A stretch of 64,000 nt of DNA from positions 434,001 to 498,000 of the forward strand of contig JAIWNF010000014.1 of NCBI GenBank assembly GCA_025093555.1, read 5' to 3'. Within the stretch, counting starts at the first letter, position 1; each line of letters starts with the position of its first letter. The notes under the pieces were generated by a model that worked only from the letters and a program-made list of their open reading frames with translations, had not been told where the DNA came from and did not search any database. Of the stretch, positions 39,947 through 50,554 are shown one piece after another. The DNA comes from Circinella umbellata (lineage: Eukaryota > Mucoromycota > Mucoromycetes > Mucorales > Lichtheimiaceae). A program made the translations under genes and the position numbers.

Positions 39947-40932
39947 TTATAGACTGAATTTTTGAGTAGACTTTTGAGCAGATTCACCATGTGGAGTGAA
40001 TTCCACAGGCATATTTGGTGGGACATTCAAGAATTCCTTGATTTGAGTACTATTTACAGATTATTTAGATATTAGAATCCTATATCAACGTGATAAATCC
40101 GTTTAAAAATGATAATAATAACTTACCCAATCTTTTCAGTTATTTCGTTTCTTTCAGAGCTTCGAATCCAAAGAGCTACTCGGAAAAAGACTTTACGAAC
40201 TGAAATAACAGCACCACATACTTCATCTTCATTAGCAAATTGTTCACCAATCATGGCCAAAAGCTATTATCAATAGAGTAAAAATAAGTTAATAGTTCAC
40301 GAAATTATCAAAAGAACAAGCCAAGTAAACAAATAACATACCAAATAAAGCCAATAATCATTAATACCCTCACCAGTTCGGTTTCTGGGAAACTGAATAC
40401 TGAATTTGCCACCGTTGGAGTTAGCAGGATCTTCCCACTCAGGTCGAATACCCTTTTTGAAGAAATGATAGTTAGAGTTGGATTCGAGATGGTTCACCTT
40501 TGCAATGTTGTTATATACACTAAAGATGTATATAATATTTTTCATTAAGATCAATAAATAAACTTTTTTCTTTGTTCTTACGTTTCATTTTTTTTTTACC
40601 GCTAATAACAATAATAACAATATTTACCCCCAAAAGTCTTCAACAGTATCAACAGTTACAATTTCCTTCAAGTTTTGAGACCAGGATTGTGCATTTGCTT
40701 TTTTACCAGGATTATCAAACCACAAAGTCCAAGCATTATGAAGTGGGTGCTTGACATTATAATTGATACGGTCGTGGAATACAGTAGTTACGGGTTCTTC
40801 ATTGTTGTCATTTGTTGTTGATTCTGTTGTTGATTCAGTCGTTTCAGTGTTGGAGACTACAGACTTTTCTTCAGTAGCAGGAGTAGCAGTTTCTGTTGTT
40901 ACTGGTGTAGGTCGGGTTTCAACGTCGGTCAT
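39947..40932 (-). CDS. Translation initiation factor eIF4E, 4 exons
   Basis: eIF4E binds the mRNA m7G cap and recruits eIF4G for translation initiation in the cytoplasm. Exons are 40932-40628, 40519-40342, 40263-40127 and 40049-39947, in phase for 240 residues. Residues 1-50 are a Thr/Glu/Ser-rich disordered arm. The fold begins at HPLHNAWTLWFDNPG; cap-stacking tryptophans are visible in this block and in IRPEWEDPANSNGG, and EDFWGVYNNI carries the conserved Trp of the eIF4G-facing surface. WLYLLLAMIGEQF crosses the exon 2/3 junction. After GGK the usual Trp is Phe, a mild variation. The C-terminal exon ends KSTQKFSL. The promoter side faces a Tc1 insertion only 265 bp upstream of the start codon. 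Confidence 0.94.
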
Positions 40933-41197
40933 AATTGCTTTTTTACTTTTTTACTTTTTTCTTAACACGTCGTTTTATTCGTTTTAACTAAGGAAAAAAC
41001 AGGTGGTTTTAAAAAGGTGCGATTTATTTTTCAAGAAGGAATTTAACGAGTCACACACACACACACACACACCAGCAACAAAGCATCTTTTTTTTTTTTC
41101 TAAAAAAAAAAAATAAGGTGTCAAAAACTTTAATTTTTTAACAATGAAGTGTATATACATATATCCCTTGCTTCCCTCCTTTTTTATGTTACTCATA
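40933..41197. promoter_or_regulatory. eIF4E upstream region cut short by a Tc1 element
   Basis: This is the native DNA between the eIF4E start and the TA target site at 41196-41197. It includes a (CA)n tract (about 41051-41072) and T/A homopolymers. Any eIF4E promoter element must lie here or beyond the transposon. Confidence 0.4.
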
Positions 41198-42646
41198 CAC
41201 CTTTTTCGGAAAATCTTCGTACACTTTGGCAAAAAATTTCGTACATTTTACTTCGTACAGTGGTGTTTACATTGGTTTTCATCCAAACAGTCTTGAAATC
41301 TTGACTCGGAATATCGGCAGAAACCTTGTAAATCGCTAATGTAAATATTATTGCATGCCTCACCCATTCTGGATGTCATTGTTCCTTTTTTTAAAAGCCT
41401 CTCTCTTTTAAGTTTACTCTTGCATACTGACCAAAAGTGTTCAATAGGATTGAGCTCCGGAGAATATGGAGGAAGATAAATGCAACCATGACCTCTTTGC
41501 TCAATATATTGCTGAATATCCTGATGAGTATGAATGGGAGCATTATCCATGACGATATAGTGCCCTTTCAATTGCTCATGCAAATCAAGTACATCCAAGG
41601 TTGCAGCCACAAAGTTAAAGTAATGGCCAGTGACAGTACCACCTTTACCTTTACTGGTAGCTGGTGCAGCAGCTCCTCCGACTTTTCTTTTCTTAGAAGG
41701 CTCAGTTCTCTTTGGGCGTCTTACGCTTATATTGACAACACCATAGGAAGCGATGGCACCAAGAATTGTAATATTGTTAGCTCTTGTTTTTGGGACAGTT
41801 ACAATGGCTCGCTCCCAAGCTATGGAGCGGTTCATATTTATATTAAAACCAGATTCGTCTATGGAGACACAGTTACTCATGTAGTCCATGTCTGTTTGCT
41901 TCCACCAGTGCTGAACCCATTCTTTTCTCTCTTTGATCTTCTCTGGGCTATTTCTTTCAACTGAACGGAAGTAAGCACACTTTACGCTGATGTTACAGTT
42001 CTTCTTAATAAAATCGTAAAGCGAAGTCTTGGAAACTTTGAGGTTCAAATTGGGAAGTAAGACTTTCCATCATTTGATCCAAGACTAGAGAAGGGTTTTC
42101 ATCAATCAGCTCAATAAGACGATACTGGTGCTCTTCATTTAAAATGGCTGGTCTGCCTCTCGGTCTACCACTTTCTTCTTTTCTTGTAAAAACATCATCA
42201 CTATCTTCAAATTTCTTCTTCCATCCTTGAGCTGTTGATGGTGGTATCTTGAGTTCCGCGGCAGCCTTATGTAAACTCAAACCCTTCTCGTATAAGTAGA
42301 AAAAAAACTTCTCTTTATCTGAGTCCTTATAGCTACGATATTCTCTTGATGCTATACGGTGTTCCAGTGTTTGTTGATCAGTAATCTCCTCTTCTGGCTC
42401 TTCGATTTTTATCGTTATCGTTTTTTCAGGTGGCTTGAGATCTATGTACTGATCGTACGTTGTTAGTTGTTCTAATGGATATTGCTCGTTGTCAATCTCC
42501 ATCTCGTAGACATGAGTTTCCTTTCCATGCTCATCAAAAACTTAGCCATCTCCATTTTCATATAAAAAAGTAGTCATAGTATGTAAAAACTTGTAAGTAA
42601 AAGAGAAAACGTTTGTGAAATGTACGAAGATTTTCCAAAAAAGGTG
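41198..42646 (-). mobile_element. Tc1/IS630-type transposon, copy 1, with TIRs
   Basis: A 1449-bp element bounded by inverted ends CACCTTTTTCGGAAAATC (41198) and GATTTTCCAAAAAAGGTG (to 42646), each flanked by TA (41196-41197 and 42647-42648), the signature of Tc1/mariner insertion. The inverted ends continue into CTTCGTAC/GTACGAAG. Inside is a single transposase region on the minus strand. Both ends and both target TAs are present, so this is a complete insertion, though its gene is broken. Confidence 0.93.
41248..42502 (-). pseudogene. Tc1-type DD34E transposase, copy 1, frameshifted
   Basis: The N-terminal frame (42502-42005, MEIDNEQYPLEQ...) has an acidic arm and a helix-turn-helix (GLSLHKAAAELKIPPSTAQGW). 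The C-terminal frame (42048-41248) has the catalytic domain: first D in SIDESGFN, second D in VMDNAPIH, E in YSPELNPIEHFW, with 34 residues between second D and E (DD34E). The two frames meet out of register just after SLTSQF near 42045, where the sequence appears to lack two bases. Copy 2 has the same shift. Copy 1 additionally lacks 12 bases after NMNRSIAW (copy 2 has AKKG there). A two-exon gene is less likely because no donor or acceptor fits. Confidence 0.88.
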
Positions 42647-42937
42647 TACTATGCTATTTTTTTTGCTGGCGCAATAATGTTAATCTGGCGGAGAAGTACA
42701 CCGTTGGAAGTTAAATTTGGCCACCCATGATATGAAATTCAGTTAAAATTGGGTCAGCTCTCTGAAAATGAGTTATACAACTTGATATTGGCCTATGCCA
42801 AATAATAAATATAAATACAGTAAGATCCAAAGTAAACAGGAGAGTGCATATTATAGGGTTAAATACAATATACAAAGTATAACAGACAAGTGCACATTCA
42901 ATCAAATTATATGTATACATGTATACATATGTATTGC

Positions 42938-43085
42938 GTCGAGATCAAAATGAAGACTTTTTGGATGAAAAACCATTGTAAACACCACTATACGAAGTAA
43001 ATTATACATATTTTTTTTTCAGAAGTATAACCAAATTTTATTCCACAGTTGTACGAATTTTTTTTCTTAAGTGTACGAATTTTCA
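42938..43085 (+). repeat. Solo 3'-end fragment of the same Tc1 family
   Basis: The sequence TTTTGGATGAAAAACCATTG, then AACACCAC, then CCACAGTTGTACGAATTT and TTAAGTGTACGAATTTT matches the last 50 transposase bases and the 3' non-coding part of copy 2 (51595-51710), with small indels. It has the opposite orientation to adjacent copy 1, so it is a separate truncated copy. The terminal CACC inverted end is missing. Confidence 0.75.
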
Positions 43086-43925
43086 TATTCGTTCCTTATC
43101 TTGCTATATAATTTTCTATGTGAATACCTGTTTTTGTTGTATATCAATTAGGTACATTAGATACTGATTTACAACACGAATCAATAAGAAAGTTCTTTAA
43201 GTTAGTTTCTTTATCCGCCATAAAAATTGTACCAGAATCTAAAACAGATATGTTCTCCAACTTGATATAGATGCCATTTTTCATAGCAATTGTTAGAGAA
43301 ATAATAGTATCAATGATGAAAATCATCTTGCCAAATTTCATACGGGACATGTTTTCTAGTTTTTTGAAAAGCTCCTTCAATCAATTGGTTGAGACACTTT
43401 TCGATTTGCTTGACAATGTTACTTGCTTCGGCGTTGTTATATCAGATAAAGTATTCTATGCGTCATTGGTTAGATAGAGACAATCAACCAAAAGAATTAC
43501 TTGAAGTGCAAAATTTCTTCCTTGTGTAGTAGGTGGGAAATGTTTGCTAATCCCCCAGAAACCTGTCATGTTCTTATATTTTATATTGATTTTTCGATCA
43601 CCATCCCATTCACCAGCATTCCCCATGAAAACAGACAGTACCCCTTTTTATTCCTATTCATAACTATTTATTTCTTGTTCTTTGATATTTTCTAATTCTG
43701 TTTCTACTTTTAATTGTTAAGAAAATACAATTAATATTAATTTATAAATAAATTGTATATTAATAAATGAAGGGAGAAACAATTGTTATTGTTTGATTCT
43801 CTTTATGAAAAGATAAATCTTTCTTTAAAATTATTAATAGTTTACTGATAAACCATAGGTTTATCTATAAGGGAGTTAATCCATATTAATTAAATATAAT
43901 AATATAAATTGTAAGTTGATATATA
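43086..43925. other. Unassigned accessory DNA
   Basis: A minus-strand open stretch at 43144-43500 (including MSRMKFGKMIFIIDTIISL) may be a relic coding piece, but it has stops and no recognisable family. From about 43700 the composition becomes strongly AT-rich and grades into the orphan ORF region. Confidence 0.3.
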
Positions 43926-44453
43926 TCAACTATTTATGTCTATATTATTATCTTTTATATTTAATTTATCATTAACAACTATATTAACATTCTGTTTTTT
44001 AATTCCATCTTTATTATCTATTATTATATCTTTACTTAAACTCTTAAAATTATTTTTACTTATATCTTCTTTATTTTTATAATTCATTGAAAAATGCATT
44101 TTATTTTTCAAATTTTTATCAATATTTTCGTCAAGGATATTATGATTTAATGAATCATTATTTTTATTATCAATACATTCAACTTTATTCTTATTATACC
44201 ATAAATTTTTCATAGAATTAAAACCTCTTTTACTATTGTGTTTTTTTATATAAACGCATTGAATTATATTATTATCTTTATTTATCTCAGATATATTAAT
44301 ATCATATTTCATGTAATCAGTATTTTTTTCTAGTATTTTAATATTAATTGTTATTTTTTTATCAAAAGTTTTAAGATGTTTGAATATACTTTTGGAGATT
44401 TCATTAATTTGTTTTTTGTTATATAAATTTATATTTTTTTCTTTATTATCCAT
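43926..44453 (-). CDS. Intact orphan ORF, 175 aa, Asn/Lys/Ile-rich
   Basis: A 175-codon open frame, ATG to TGA, beginning MDNKEKNINLYNKKQ. Hand counts on three lines give roughly 85% A+T. At that composition about one codon in ten would be a stop by chance, so an uninterrupted run of 175 codons is very unlikely to be random. The protein is hydrophilic, with no signal peptide, membrane helix or known motif that I can see; residues about 25-90 could form a small folded domain and the rest is Asn/Lys-rich. Its leader (about 44484-44505) resembles those of the dispersed repeat at 45.7 and 63.8 kb. Origin is unknown: a mobile element, a linear plasmid, a virus-like element, an AT-rich endobacterium or organelle DNA are all possible. 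I assign no function. Confidence 0.55.
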   Translation of the reverse strand: MDNKEKNINLYNKKQINEISKSIFKHLKTFDKKITINIKILEKNTDYMKYDINISEINKDNNIIQCVYIKKHNSKRGFNSMKNLWYNKNKVECIDNKNNDSLNHNILDENIDKNLKNKMHFSMNYKNKEDISKNNFKSLSKDIIIDNKDGIKKQNVNIVVNDKLNIKDNNIDINS

Positions 44454-44909
44454 ATTATAGATTCATATTTTTATATTTATTAAAAATTCAATTTTTATTT
44501 TTTCAATGAAAAATAAAATTAATTTTTGTTAATAACTTATTAATTTAATAATATATCTAATATCTTTATATCACTTTTTTTATATTTATTAAATAATTTA
44601 ATTTTCAATTTTTTATTAAATAAATATTTTTTTCTGAGTTTTAACTAACCCTATATTCTATACTTTATCCAAAATATGTGCAAAATGATGAATAATGTGA
44701 GTTATAGTAAAAATGTGTATCAAATGATGGATAAAGAGAATAGCACTAGGAATATGTTCAAGGTAATGAAGAAAGAGTTGAATGTTCAAATAGAAGAAAA
44801 TACAATGTATGAAAATGATCGGTAAGTGGTTGTGTTCAAAGAGAAAAGGCATTGCAGAAAGAAATATTAATGGAAAATAATGGGTAAATGGCAAAGGAAT
44901 GGATGGTGA
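44454..44909. other. Very AT-rich leader region and minisatellite-like stretch
   Basis: 44454-44640 is nearly pure A+T. From 44650 to 44830 imperfect units containing CAAAATGATG/AATGATGGAT recur, giving a spurious His/Ile-rich minus-strand frame. No gene is supported. Confidence 0.35.
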
Positions 44910-45599
44910 TCAGGTTGGTATAGGTTCTGAAGTGGTACTTGAGGTCTTTTGTTTTTTTCCGGACTTTGTTATTGTGGTTATGAATGTTGGTAACAACTTA
45001 ATTGATCGTTCAGATCCATTTTCACTAATATCATAAGTGTTGCTCAATAACTCAAACACATCATCAGTCATTGTTTTCTTTGTATAGTATATAGCATGAA
45101 TGATAGTCTTTATCTTCAGTAAAAAAATCGGTGGCTGTAGATGGGTAATAATAGTATCGAGGTAGACGGTTAACTCTTAACACGTAACTACAAGGTCAGT
45201 CCATAATGATGGGAAGCATGTTTAATCCTAATAGACATTCAAATTAGTGAACTGGATGCACGAATAATCATACTTAGTATTAATCTGCAAATTAGAAAAT
45301 CAACTCACCAGAAATAATGATACTATAGGTCTTGATCATTCTAAGCTGGGATAGGTATTCTTGAAGAATTTCATACTGCAAATCCTTTAGGTTTTTCGGT
45401 AATTTTATTTCTGCTTCAAAGATAGTCTTGGTATTATTGACATCAGACACCTTACCTGCTTCTACAGTTCCAAATTTAAGGTCTTCAGTCATGAAAAGTA
45501 AATCTGTTTTTGTGCCGATTTTTCTTCTAGACATGGCAGCCAGGGACCGATTGATATTGACACGATTTGATGAGGCTTTTGAGAGGGGACTAGTCGAGG

Positions 45600-46720
45600 T
45601 CATAGTAATTATGCTCTGGTCTATTGACACTAGTTGGTTAGATAGCCAAGAGAAAATGGTATAGCCATATTAATTTTTATTTAATTAATTTACTTTCAAA
45701 AATTTTAAAAAAGAAAAATTGAATTTTATTTTATTATATAAAATAACTCCTTAAAATATTAAAAATAAAAATTGAATTTTATTTTTAAATAAAATAATAA
45801 GCACAAAATGGTCACACCTACACAAAACAAATTTTCATTTAATAACAATAAAATTGTTATTGATACTGATAAGCTGCAAAGCTTATTAACAAAACATAAC
45901 ATTGATGTTATTAGTTTCTGTAAAGAAACTATTTATGATAAATATGATATTCAGTTTATGGAGAAGAAAAAAAAATTGAATATAAAAAGAAAACCATCAG
46001 AAAAACAAAAGGCAGCTTCAAAAGTAAGCTTAAAGGGTGCTAACACCCCACGTACAGAAGAGTCTGTACAGAAAACATTAAAGAGGGTAAGGGAGGAGAA
46101 TGCAGCCCTAAAGAAAAAGTGTTATATCTATGACACTTACTAAGGTCGATGAAGAGGACCTTAAAAATAAAACTTCTCAGGAAGAAAAAATTCATTCTGA
46201 AAATAAATTTTCTCAGGAAAATGTAAATTCTGAGGATAAATCTATAAAGAATCAAGATTCTCAGGACAAATCTCCTCAAAATAAAGACTCTTAGGAATCC
46301 TCATTTCCTCATATATCTGATGCAATGTTAGAGATTAACACTTCCAGTGCAGCTACCTCGCAGGGCGGTTCTGACAGTGATGATGAATGTGAATCAGGAG
46401 AAGGTAATTTCATGTGCATAATAGCATGCAGTCCTTGTATGGATACTATCTATGAGATCTATGGCTGTCACTTTGTAGATCAGTTAATAAATAAATTAGA
46501 GAAAGGAAAATCCAAGTATAAAAAGTTCTTTAAAAACTTCTTTGAGTATTCATTGAATACATCAATTGCAGTTAAAAACGGGGACAATACGACAGTTGAT
46601 TATATCAGCAAACTCAAAACAAACCTGATGAGGGAATATCAGCAGATATATATCTAAGAAGAAATGAACAAGGATGAATCACATGATTCGGATGAATATA
46701 GTGATTAAATAATTTAAAGT
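45600..46720 (+). repeat. Dispersed coding repeat, copy 1
   Basis: The segment from about 45600 through at least 45915 recurs at 63626-63920: both have CTAG(T/C)TG(G/A)TTAGATA, then AATTTTTATTTAATTAATTT-like sequence, then TAAAAATTGAATT and a start at ATGGTCACACCTACACAAAAC. Copy 1 continues for about 800 bp beyond the shared part. It is inserted within the broken family gene. Its ends could not be fixed. Confidence 0.6.
45808..46657 (+). pseudogene. ORF of the dispersed repeat: coiled-coil-like unknown protein, frameshifted
   Basis: The first frame (45808-46143) begins MVTPTQNKFSFNNNKIVID and continues into a highly charged segment (MEKKKKLNIKRKPSEKQKAA, VQKTLKRVREENAALKKK) that looks basic and helical. 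A frameshift near 46130 moves the reading to a Glu/Lys/Ser/Gln-rich segment with short repeats of the type SQE-N-S-E-D (46150-46290), and a TAG at 46291 interrupts it. The last frame (to 46657) contains IACSPCMDTIYEIYGCHFVDQ and a Lys-rich end. No family is recognised. The basic N-terminal helix followed by an acidic repeat and a C-terminal domain could suit a structural or DNA-binding protein of a mobile element, but that is inference. Confidence 0.4.
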
Positions 46721-47560
46721 GGCCATTCAAGGCTATACCGACCATAGTAATTTTACTAATAGCATTACAGCCAATAGGTTACTTTTGGCTAAACAACTAA
46801 TAGCAGGCCTCTAGACATATTCTCTACTAATTGAAAATTAACAAATATGTTAATATTCCCAATAATCCCTATAATCTATACTTAATGTTTTGGCACCAAA
46901 TACATACGAAATAACATCAAGGTCACCATAATCGAAACAACAATCAATAATTGACCATACTCTCTTCATCAAATCAGCCTTAGTCTTGTACGTTTTATGT
47001 AGGTCGTACGTTAAAATCTCCAATACATTTCTTACAGAAGAATGCACCCAGTAAAGTTCAGGATCATCAATAGGATCAATATTGTGCTTTTTATATCCAT
47101 CCCAAAGACTACGCAATAATTTCTATAATATAAAAACTAACTTACACTTCTCCCAAAGAAAAAAAAACAAGAAAGAAACTTACTAAGTTTTTGTAATTGC
47201 TCAATGGGCACCTTCTTTTCATCTTCAATTTCGTGTAATTCTTCCTTTGTAAAATAGTTATGCCAAACAGGATCAGAAGTATCTAAAATCATCGAATGGC
47301 AGCAAGGACTAGAAAAATAGATGCAAGGTATAATAATGTAAGAAATTATGAGAAAATGAAAAGCAAAGCATAAAACGAGCAAATATACAAGCTTACTGTT
47401 CATTTTTTAATTTTATGGCAAGTTCTTTAATTTTTTGTTCGACGACTGTTCCAGTACTAAGAGGCTAAAACTTTGTATGATCAAGAGTCTTAAACATGGC
47501 GTTAAATTTTTGGTAATCCTCATCTTTAAGTGTTGGAGTAGTATTTGAGATAAATACGAG

Positions 47561-49210
47561 TAGTAAAAAATAGAAAGATGGGACTAAAGTAAAATATAGT
47601 TGAGAATCTGTTTTATTCCTGAAATAAAATAACTACTCTTTTATATCTTTTCTAAATTATGTAACTATCTTATTTTATCCGATCATGGCTAAACTATGTT
47701 TTATACGAATGGATGAGAGGACCTATTATATTTGTTCTATTATAAATATTAATCCTAGATCATTCTCTGAAACCGTTTGTGACAGTTGTTATTAATCTCA
47801 TTCTTTCTTTGATGTTCCTTTTTTATCCGGATTAATAATAAGAACGAATCAAAGTAAATAATAGTGTATAATTGGTTATATCTTTTATCCTTGACGGAAT
47901 GATGTTTGACCGATTATTCATGAATGGATGGAATATATGTGTTATTATGGTGGTTCACCACAGTATTATTGGTTGATGTTGATGTTATTATTAGTTCTAT
48001 ACTTGTTGCTCCTATAGGTGTTGGATGAGAAGACAGTTGTTGAACCGGTGGATGATTTGAAATATATTCGAAATATGCGACTTTTAGAATATCACAATCA
48101 ACATTGGTAGATTTGGCCTAACAGGTTGTTTAATATACAATAATGGAATTTTAGCACTGTTTTTGTATTACATAATCCCTTTATTAGGTGCCTACCACAT
48201 TCAACTTAAGTTTGCTTGTCACCTTTGTGAAATGGCCGTTCCATATTTCTTGAAAATCTTCACTTGGATTCATCTTTGACGCAATGAATTTTCGGTTGTC
48301 CTCAATAATTTTTTTAAAAGTCAATGGGTGATTGGTAGTGTCAAGCACATATTGCTCTATGACTTTTTATAAAATAAAATATAATTGTTAGAGTCCATTC
48401 TCATTTTCTCGATCAGATCCATTGTCATGGTTACTACTATACCTTCTTCAGTGTTGTCCATGGTTTTTAATGCTGCGAAGTAACTTGTAAACTTGTATGC
48501 TGTGGATCCAGTTTTTCAGTTATAATGGCCAGACCCAGCTCCGACTAGAACTTGAAAAGCCAGTATTTAGGGTTTAGGTCTGAAGAATTAAGATTGGGTC
48601 TTGAATTAATCTTGGCTTGGGACTGAAAAATTACATGGTATTTTGCAGCAGCGACATAGAAACCTCTGAAAATACCTGTAGTATTTTTCAATGTGGGTGT
48701 TATATCCAACACATATTATTCATAAAGATAATTATTTGTCATCCTAATTATTAAAGTATAGCATATCTTTAATTATGCTTTGCTGACGTTTCATGTATTT
48801 CCTTATTTGGACCATGATTTATAAGAACACAGAAGTCCGTCTTCTATAATGATATAAGGTTACAGGACTTACAGCTGCGTAGATATATCATATCGTCAAC
48901 CGCTCAAAGTCTAATCTTAATATCATTAATCTTATATTCATAATTCACACGGCCATGACAGATATAAATCTTACGTATACAAATATCAATATATCCCACT
49001 GATAATAAGATTCATATAAATAGAGATAATATTTTATTTTTAATAAACTTTAGTTCAATTATTGTTCTTTTGGGTCTCATTGACTTTTTAACGTCTCTTT
49101 TATTTTATTATATTTGATTGATATAACAGTGGGTCTTATATTTGATAAACCCCACTCAATTATCAATGTATAAAGAATTATTAAAATAAAGTTTTATTTT
49201 TTTTTTTTTT
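47561..49210. other. Unassigned accessory DNA with a short coding relic
   Basis: Mostly AT-rich and without an intact gene. At 48190-48365 the minus strand is open for about 58 codons (ending KVTSKLKLNVVGT then TAA) and includes KKIIEDNRKFIASKMNPSED. Nearby at 48470-48370 the same strand reads MDNTEEGIVVTMTMDLIEKM. These look like exons of an unrecognised decayed gene. Confidence 0.35.
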
Positions 49211-50554
49211 TTGGCTTTTTTCTTGTATTATTTACTTACTTCAATTAAAGTTATCATATCTTCATCTTCAACTATCAACAATCGTAATCAATTATATCTT
49301 GAAAACGAGGTCAAGGAGGCTATGGAGAAGCACCTTGGAAGTTTGTCTTTGAACACAAAAAATTTATATAAGTTGCGTCAAGCTCACTGGGAGGTTCATT
49401 ATAGTTTTTCTCTGATTGTTATTTTAATATAAAAAAATTTATTACTTGATAATTTATGCATTTTTCTATGATATTTTTTTATGATGTAATAATGTAGGAG
49501 TGGTGTTCCAAACAAGAATTTGAAGATGAAAACACCGTCAGTGAAGCCAAACTTGTTGCTTTCTTGAGAGAAGTATTAAGAACTGGCAATATCAAAAACA
49601 AGAGATCCAAATGGCCAGATGGTAGAGCTAAGTGATTGGGAAAAGAATCCTTAGCAGGATATGCCAAGGCCGTTGGAGCATTACAAACTGTTCAAGCAGC
49701 TGTCCTTGGCAACAAAAATCCACCAGCTCGTGGTACTCTTGTCAAGAACCTTCTTAGTGACTATGATCGAAAAATGCGATTAGACGAAGAGTTAAATATG
49801 AAGATCGTGGTACCAATAGTCTCAACGATGGATATACTCTAGATGAATTGAGACTTATTTCTCGATACCAATTCAATTGTAACATAGCACATCATCTACG
49901 TAACCGATTGGACTTCTTGTTGGGTCATGCTATTCTTGGGCGTGGCGAAACCAAGCGGATGATGCAATTGCCTGATTTGTTTTTGACCGAACTTGCCGAT
50001 GAAGGACCATCCAGATGTATCTCACTTGTGATTACAATGAATAAAGGCAAAACAAATCAACATGGGCGATTGGAGTATGGTGCTGCCATATGACACCGTA
50101 GTGTAGAGGTGTGTCCATTAGGCGCTATGGCGTTCCATTTTTTTTGCAGATGGCACATGGAAAACAAACCATTCCCTGAGTTCATGGCACGTCAAAATTG
50201 GTACGACATCCATGTTCTGAAAGGATCAGATCGTACCAAACCTATAACATATAATACTCAGCGGGATGGGTATATGGAAGCTTTGAATGCTGTCGGTGTT
50301 AACTCAAGCAAAATAACCCATATTAATCGAGGAAGTGCTCTTCGTGCGATTGTGGATCAAGACGTTCCTGACAATGAGCAACGGCGGATTGGGAGATGGG
50401 GCTCTGATAGAATGGTGGGGTGCTACCTGACAAGCTTGCCAAAGCAAGCTATGCGTGCGTTAGGTGGCTTTTACTCACAAAAAGCTGGTGCTTTCTGGTT
50501 GCCATGTTCAGCAATAGACCCACCACAGGAGTTGCAAAGACTCATTTTTCCCAA
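49211..50554 (+). pseudogene. Crypton-type tyrosine recombinase (Ndc10-like), decayed
   Basis: Cryptons are DNA transposons that move with a tyrosine recombinase. An N-terminal exon (about 49270-49395, ENEVKEAMEKHLGSLSLNT) is followed by an intron (donor after HWE, acceptor at 49498) and EWCSKQEFEDENTVSEAKL. The core then runs LISRYQFNCNIAHHLRNRLD, LGRGETKRMMQLPDLFL (candidate first Arg), CPLGAMAFHFFCRWHME, FMARQNWYDIHVLKGS, and the C-terminal catalytic part with HINR (His-x-x-Arg), RRIGRW and MVGCYLT (candidate nucleophile Tyr). These blocks resemble the Ndc10 domain II/Crypton family. Lesions: TGA after DGRAK (49633), a one-base deletion near 49797, TGA after EYGAAI (50091). The frame ends by running directly into Tc1 sequence at 50555. 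Confidence 0.8.

Larger units (their letters stand above)
44910..47560 (-). pseudogene. Broken multi-exon gene of a dispersed, uncharacterised family
   Basis: Reading leftward, fragments appear in the order expected for one protein: KDEDYQKFNAMFKTLDHTKF (about 47545-47480, then an in-frame stop) and GTVVEQKIKELAIKL; CHSMILDTSDPVWHNYFTKEE (about 47300-47225); DPELYWVHSSVRNVLEIL to VWSIIDCCFDYGDLDV (47080-46905); then, after a 1.2-kb insertion (45.6-46.85 kb), SSNRVNINRSLAAMSRRK, KTDLLFMTEDLKFGTVEAG (45585-45470) and a C-terminal part ending near 44910. From memory this order resembles a large family of unknown function scattered through Mucorales genomes; I cannot confirm that by search. Several junctions look like introns. 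A stop near 47470 and the insertion make it a pseudogene. Confidence 0.5.

Noticed and set aside
41437..41964. 175-codon plus-strand frame (and its counterpart at 50909-51448)
   Set aside because: Antisense shadow of the Tc1 transposase; it recurs in both copies only because the transposase does.
43144..43500. Minus-strand frame MKELFKKLENMSRMKFGKM and its upstream extension
   Set aside because: Interrupted by stops and matching nothing known; too weak to call as a gene.
44658..44894. 78-codon His/Ile/Phe-rich minus frame
   Set aside because: Explained by imperfect short tandem units in AT-rich DNA.
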